From CAWUKT01 sp964352215 (GTDB lineage Bacteria; Bacteroidota; Bacteroidia; J057; JADKCL01): a DNA stretch of 64,000 nucleotides. How positions within the stretch are numbered: position 1 is the first letter of the stretch; each line of letters begins with the position of its first letter. The DNA lies in contig CAYGRE010000020.1 of the NCBI GenBank assembly GCA_964352215.1, positions 1 to 64,000 on the forward strand, written 5' to 3'. The notes under the pieces were generated by a model. That model saw nothing but the letters and a program-made list of their open reading frames with translations, made no database searches and was not told where the DNA came from. Below are positions 60,822 to 64,000 of this stretch, piece by piece. A program made the translations under genes and the position numbers.

Positions 60822-61619
60822 CTACTTAACGACGCGGTAGATGTCCAGAAACTCCTGGACCCTGGTGGGTTCTACTTCATTGAGGGCCACGCCATCCTTT
60901 TTGAAATAGCTGCCCACGATATACCCATCGGCAAGCTTGTTCAATTTCCGAATATTGGAAGGGTTGACTCCGCTGCCAATCAGGACGGGAAGATGGGTAT
61001 TTTCTTTGACAATCCTGAGGTCGTCGAAGTCGGTCTCTGCGCCGGTACCTGACCCGGAGACAATGAGCGCATCCGCCAGAGAGCGTTCTGAGAGGTCGCG
61101 TGCCTCGACATCGATGCCCAAATTGGCAAGCGGAGCCGCATGCTTGACGGCCACATCAGCGAGGATCAACACCTGCGAATTCAGTTGCTTGCGCTTCCGG
61201 AGTGTCTCATAAGCGCGCCCCTGAACGATTCCCTGGTCGGTCAGGACCGCCGCATTGTGGACATTGATACGAATGAACTGGGCACCTACGGCATGGGCAA
61301 TGGAAAGAGCAGCATCGGCATCGTTGCGCAGGACGTTGATCCCAATCGGGACATCGACCCGGTTTACAATCTCCCGGCTGATGGTAGCCATCGCAGCCAC
61401 AGTTTCCGTGGGTACACGTTCAGGGTAGAAGGGAATGTCACGGAAATTCTCGATGATCAAGGCATCTACCCCCAATTGAGCGAACAACTCTGCCTCCTGC
61501 ACGGCTCGGCTGATCACCGCCTCCATATCTCCTTCATAAAGAGGAGCTCCGGGAAGGGCCAGCAAGTGAATGCAGGCAATCAAGGGTTTGGGGGTATAGA
61601 ACAAGTCTTTTGATCGCAT
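60822..61619 (-). CDS. BtpA/SgcQ-family TIM-barrel protein
   Basis: 265 aa, no signal peptide. KPLIACIHLLALPGAPLY, DALIIENFRDIPF and GINVLRNDADAALSIAHAVGAQFIRINVH are the BtpA signature, followed by ADVAVKHAAPLA and LIGSGVNPSNIRKLNKLADGYIVGSYFKKDG, the C-terminal phosphate-binding part. BtpA was found through photosystem I assembly in cyanobacteria; relatives in heterotrophs are thought to handle a sugar phosphate. No photosynthesis gene is present, so the sugar-phosphate view is preferred. Confidence 0.9.
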   Translation of the reverse strand: MRSKDLFYTPKPLIACIHLLALPGAPLYEGDMEAVISRAVQEAELFAQLGVDALIIENFRDIPFYPERVPTETVAAMATISREIVNRVDVPIGINVLRNDADAALSIAHAVGAQFIRINVHNAAVLTDQGIVQGRAYETLRKRKQLNSQVLILADVAVKHAAPLANLGIDVEARDLSERSLADALIVSGSGTGAETDFDDLRIVKENTHLPVLIGSGVNPSNIRKLNKLADGYIVGSYFKKDGVALNEVEPTRVQEFLDIYRVVK

Positions 61620-61673
61620 GGCGCAAAGGTCGCATTTTTTTTATTTTCTGCATGAAGCCATCCCCAAAGAACT

Positions 61674-61715
61674 AAAAACAAGAGGCCGCCTCGCGAGAGA
61701 CAGCCTCTTGTTTTT
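61674..61715 (-). terminator. Terminator after the M43 protease gene
   Basis: AAAAACAAGAGGC (61674-61686) pairs with GCCTCTTGTTTTT (61703-61715). It lies about 60 bp past the protease stop on the minus strand. The GAGGC/GCCTC core is shared with the sod terminator. Confidence 0.87.
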
Positions 61716-61775
61716 GCAGTCGAATTGTGAATAAGGACACGCCCCGGGGGCTGGCCTGACTACCAATCCTATTGC

Positions 61776-63890
61776 TTACTTCATCCGTACAACCTTGCGG
61801 CTGATATTGCCCAGCTCACTGTTTCCACGGAGGAAATAGAAACCGGCACCGAGTTGATCGACAACTCCAGCAGGAAGGTCAAAGCTGTGCTGACCGGGAG
61901 CCTGATTGCGTAGCGTATTGGTATAGATTTCACGTCCACTGAGATCTACGAGGCTGAAGTGAAGATCGGTCTTGGTAGGCAGGGAATACTGGACCGAGAA
62001 TTCATTCTGGAATGGATTCGGTACGACGTCCATGCTCCACAAAGGCGCGTTGCCAGGATCAGCACGGCCAACCAGGGCGGAGATATTGATATTGTCCAGG
62101 TAAAGGCTGTTGCCACTTCCCGCACGGCAGACGAATTTTATTTTCATCTGGTCGCTGCCCAGGTAAGGTGCGATATCGATCACCTTGGTTACAAAATCGG
62201 TGGAGGCGGTAGGGGTAAACGGAGTTGCGATACCAATTCCCGGTACGTTAGCGAGGGAATCCCCGGAGGTAGCTTCCCATTCTTTGGCCCAGGTAGTGCC
62301 GCAATCTGTGGAGAACCATACTTCAAGGGTGTCAAAGGAGAAGGAAGTCCGCTTATAACTGAAGTCAAAGGTCAATTCACCCGTGCCATAACTGCTCACG
62401 TCGATGATGGTACTGATCAATGCATCTTCCGTTCCATTGGAGTTATAGTCCCAATTGTCCATCCAGATGCATTGTGCACCGGAAGAGCCGATTGAGGTGT
62501 AGAGGTCCCAGGTGGTGCTGTTATCGGGGTTGGAGATCTGCCAGTCTATAGGTAGGGTTGCGGCCTCAAAGTCTTCCTGAATAGGTGGGAGGCTGGGAGA
62601 AGCTACCGTGATATAGGTGGTCTGGGTGACCGAATCTGATCCCAGGTTATTGGTGGAGGTCAGGGTGACATCGTAGGTACCGGGGGTAGAATAGATAACT
62701 GCGGGGTTTTCCAGGGTTGAGGTAGGAGGAGAACCTCCGGGGAAAGTCCAGCTCCAGCCGGTGGCTGGTCCGCTGCTGAGATCAGAAAAGTTGATGATCT
62801 GGTTGGCACAAACAATGGTGTTGTCCGCGGTGAAGTTGGCGGTGGGGCTACATGGGGTAGCCGCTGAGCAACCGCAATTGACAGAGGAGAGGTTGGCCTG
62901 ACTCCACAGATTGGAACGGGTGGTGTTCAATACGCCCTGCATGCGGGTAGCCTGACCTGCTGTAAACATGATGATACAATTGTCATCCCCATAGTCCATA
63001 TAGTTATGGGTATTGTCATTGTGGTCGATCGGAGTTTCAGTACAAGTGTTTTGCTCTGCCGGACAGCCGAAGTTGGAACTGGCCGTAGGAGGAGTGTCAC
63101 ATACCTCGTCCCCCGCGGAAGCGCAATCCACTGCTGAAGTACCGGCGCATCCACCCTGGAACGTGTGGTACAATCCGAGCCAGTGGCCTACTTCGTGGGT
63201 GGCAGTACGGCCCAGGTCAAATGGCGCTGATCCACAACCATTCCGACCGACATACTCACCATTGAGGACAACGCCGTCAGAAGAGGGATTGCTGGTCAGA
63301 CCAGTTGGGAAAGTCGCATAGCCAAGGATACCACCGGAAATGGTCTTGGTGATCCAGATGTTCAGGAACCGGGTCGGATCCCATTGGGAGAGTGCCTTCA
63401 TCTGAGATGCATTGCTCATACTGTGATTGGCATTGGTTGGATCTACAATCCGAATGATGCCCGTCGAGGGGTTGCCCTGTGGGTCCACCGAAGCCAGGCA
63501 GAACTCAACATCGGTATTGCCAATGATAGGCTTGAACTCTGAGGGGACGAGGGCAGTATCTGGATTGGAGGCAGAGAAGTCTTCGTTTAGAACATCAATT
63601 TGGTTGAGGATACACGCGTCTGAAGGGTAGTCAGTAGCTGACTCCTGAATAACGTGAACCACTGTAGGGATGACGTAGGTCGCGGTGGCGGTACGCCCGC
63701 TGTTGTGCTGAACCCAGTTGCGTATTTGTGAATTGAAGTTATCTATTCTTTGGCGTCCTTCCGGGGTGGACATCTCTTCCTGAAGGAGAATGTCAGTACC
63801 ACACCTTGCTGGTTGCTGAGCCTGCAAAGCGGCATTGGACCCAAGAATAAGGATAGCCGATGCGAATAGGAGGTTGTAAAATCGTTTCAT
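61776..63890 (-). CDS. M43 (pappalysin-like) metalloprotease with PKD and T9SS tail
   Basis: 704 aa from the ATG at 63890; the frame opens at 63929. Signal peptide ends near LQAQ. The metzincin zinc site is HEVGHWLGLYH, with the Met-turn in NYMDYGDDNC. After the protease (to about 345) come a PKD domain (CSPTANFTADNTIVCANQIINFSDLSSG start), a jelly-roll-like module with EDFEAATLPIDWQISNPDNSTTW, and a type A sorting domain (WSMDVVPNPFQNEFSVQYSL... REIYTNTL). Exported by T9SS to the surface or medium, where it cleaves protein. Largest secreted enzyme of the window. Confidence 0.93.
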   Translation of the reverse strand: MKRFYNLLFASAILILGSNAALQAQQPARCGTDILLQEEMSTPEGRQRIDNFNSQIRNWVQHNSGRTATATYVIPTVVHVIQESATDYPSDACILNQIDVLNEDFSASNPDTALVPSEFKPIIGNTDVEFCLASVDPQGNPSTGIIRIVDPTNANHSMSNASQMKALSQWDPTRFLNIWITKTISGGILGYATFPTGLTSNPSSDGVVLNGEYVGRNGCGSAPFDLGRTATHEVGHWLGLYHTFQGGCAGTSAVDCASAGDEVCDTPPTASSNFGCPAEQNTCTETPIDHNDNTHNYMDYGDDNCIIMFTAGQATRMQGVLNTTRSNLWSQANLSSVNCGCSAATPCSPTANFTADNTIVCANQIINFSDLSSGPATGWSWTFPGGSPPTSTLENPAVIYSTPGTYDVTLTSTNNLGSDSVTQTTYITVASPSLPPIQEDFEAATLPIDWQISNPDNSTTWDLYTSIGSSGAQCIWMDNWDYNSNGTEDALISTIIDVSSYGTGELTFDFSYKRTSFSFDTLEVWFSTDCGTTWAKEWEATSGDSLANVPGIGIATPFTPTASTDFVTKVIDIAPYLGSDQMKIKFVCRAGSGNSLYLDNINISALVGRADPGNAPLWSMDVVPNPFQNEFSVQYSLPTKTDLHFSLVDLSGREIYTNTLRNQAPGQHSFDLPAGVVDQLGAGFYFLRGNSELGNISRKVVRMK

Positions 63891-64000
63891 AGTGTATTTC
63901 TCGATACCGGAAAAAAATCTGTGCGACAATTTAGTATTCCTTTCTAATAAGTGCTCCTATAATATTGGGAACTGTCTGTTATGATGCGTTAAATGTCATG

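Noticed and set aside
1..64000. Insertion sequence, prophage, integron or toxin-antitoxin module
   Set aside because: No transposase, integrase, phage structural gene or paired small toxin/antitoxin genes seen; base composition looks even across the window.

Overview
This window is a chromosomal segment of a Bacteroidota bacterium, most likely a marine or aquatic member of the Saprospiria (Lewinella-like). That placement is inference from gene content: a SusC/SusD pair, type IX secretion (T9SS) C-terminal sorting domains, a DUF3078 outer-membrane protein, a LytTR regulator, and promoters of the Bacteroidota type (TTG, 20 bp, TAnnTTTG). Starts generally lack Shine-Dalgarno sequences. I see no rRNA, insertion sequence, prophage, integrase or CRISPR array; one tRNA (Glu, TTC) is present.

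Layout. 1-7.3 kb: heme-binding lipoprotein, MFS exporter, DnaQ/GIY-YIG nuclease, beta-barrel protein, lipoprotein and a MoxR-like ATPase. 7.3-10.7 kb: ECF sigma factor with a partner gene, a long helical protein and a tiny secreted protein. 10.9-17.7 kb: a Nudix-fold winged-helix regulator (degenerate Nudix box) divergent from susC-susD-lipoprotein-secreted protein, with two inverted repeats between them. 17.7-28 kb: PH-like protein, Bcr-type MFS, superoxide dismutase, cPLA2-like lipoprotein, T9SS cargo, a membrane protein coupled to a flavin monooxygenase, and a large orphan protein with an injection-system-like N-terminus. 28-32.5 kb: penicillin/AHL-acylase family enzyme, GIY-YIG protein, transglutaminase-TPR protein. 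32.5-36.8 kb: a light-repair operon (secreted propeller, cryptochrome DASH, FeS photolyase, and a 45-codon DUF2256 zinc protein). 37-44 kb: a LodA/LodB-like CTQ oxidase pair and a propeller-sensor adenylate cyclase. 44-51 kb: NAPE-PLD-like hydrolase, tRNA-Glu, gap-pgk, split transketolase. 51-64 kb: LytTR regulator with a pseudo-receiver/HPt protein, mscL, DUF3078, tsaB, GNAT, FAD oxidase, MaoC and polysaccharide deacetylase, BtpA-like protein, and an M43 metalloprotease with a T9SS tail.

The most unusual signal is not a gene. Short tandem repeats with 9-36 bp units recur just past stop codons or as in-frame insertions in enzymes. In several cases (5685-5722, 10330-10378, 40868-40901, 56670-56720) the last codons of a gene are repeated directly after its stop, as if the coding tail had been echoed. 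At 1924-2072, 22451-22523, 36949-37465 and 48141-48250 the process appears to have grown into degenerate arrays of 16-22 bp or 9 bp units. The same style of repeat is in frame inside the LodB-like, monooxygenase and transglutaminase genes. I treat this as one genome-level duplication process to test, not as a proven system.

Limits: all calls come from reading sequence and translations. No database search, structure prediction or covariance model was run. Family names rest on recognised motifs; substrates are mostly unknown.
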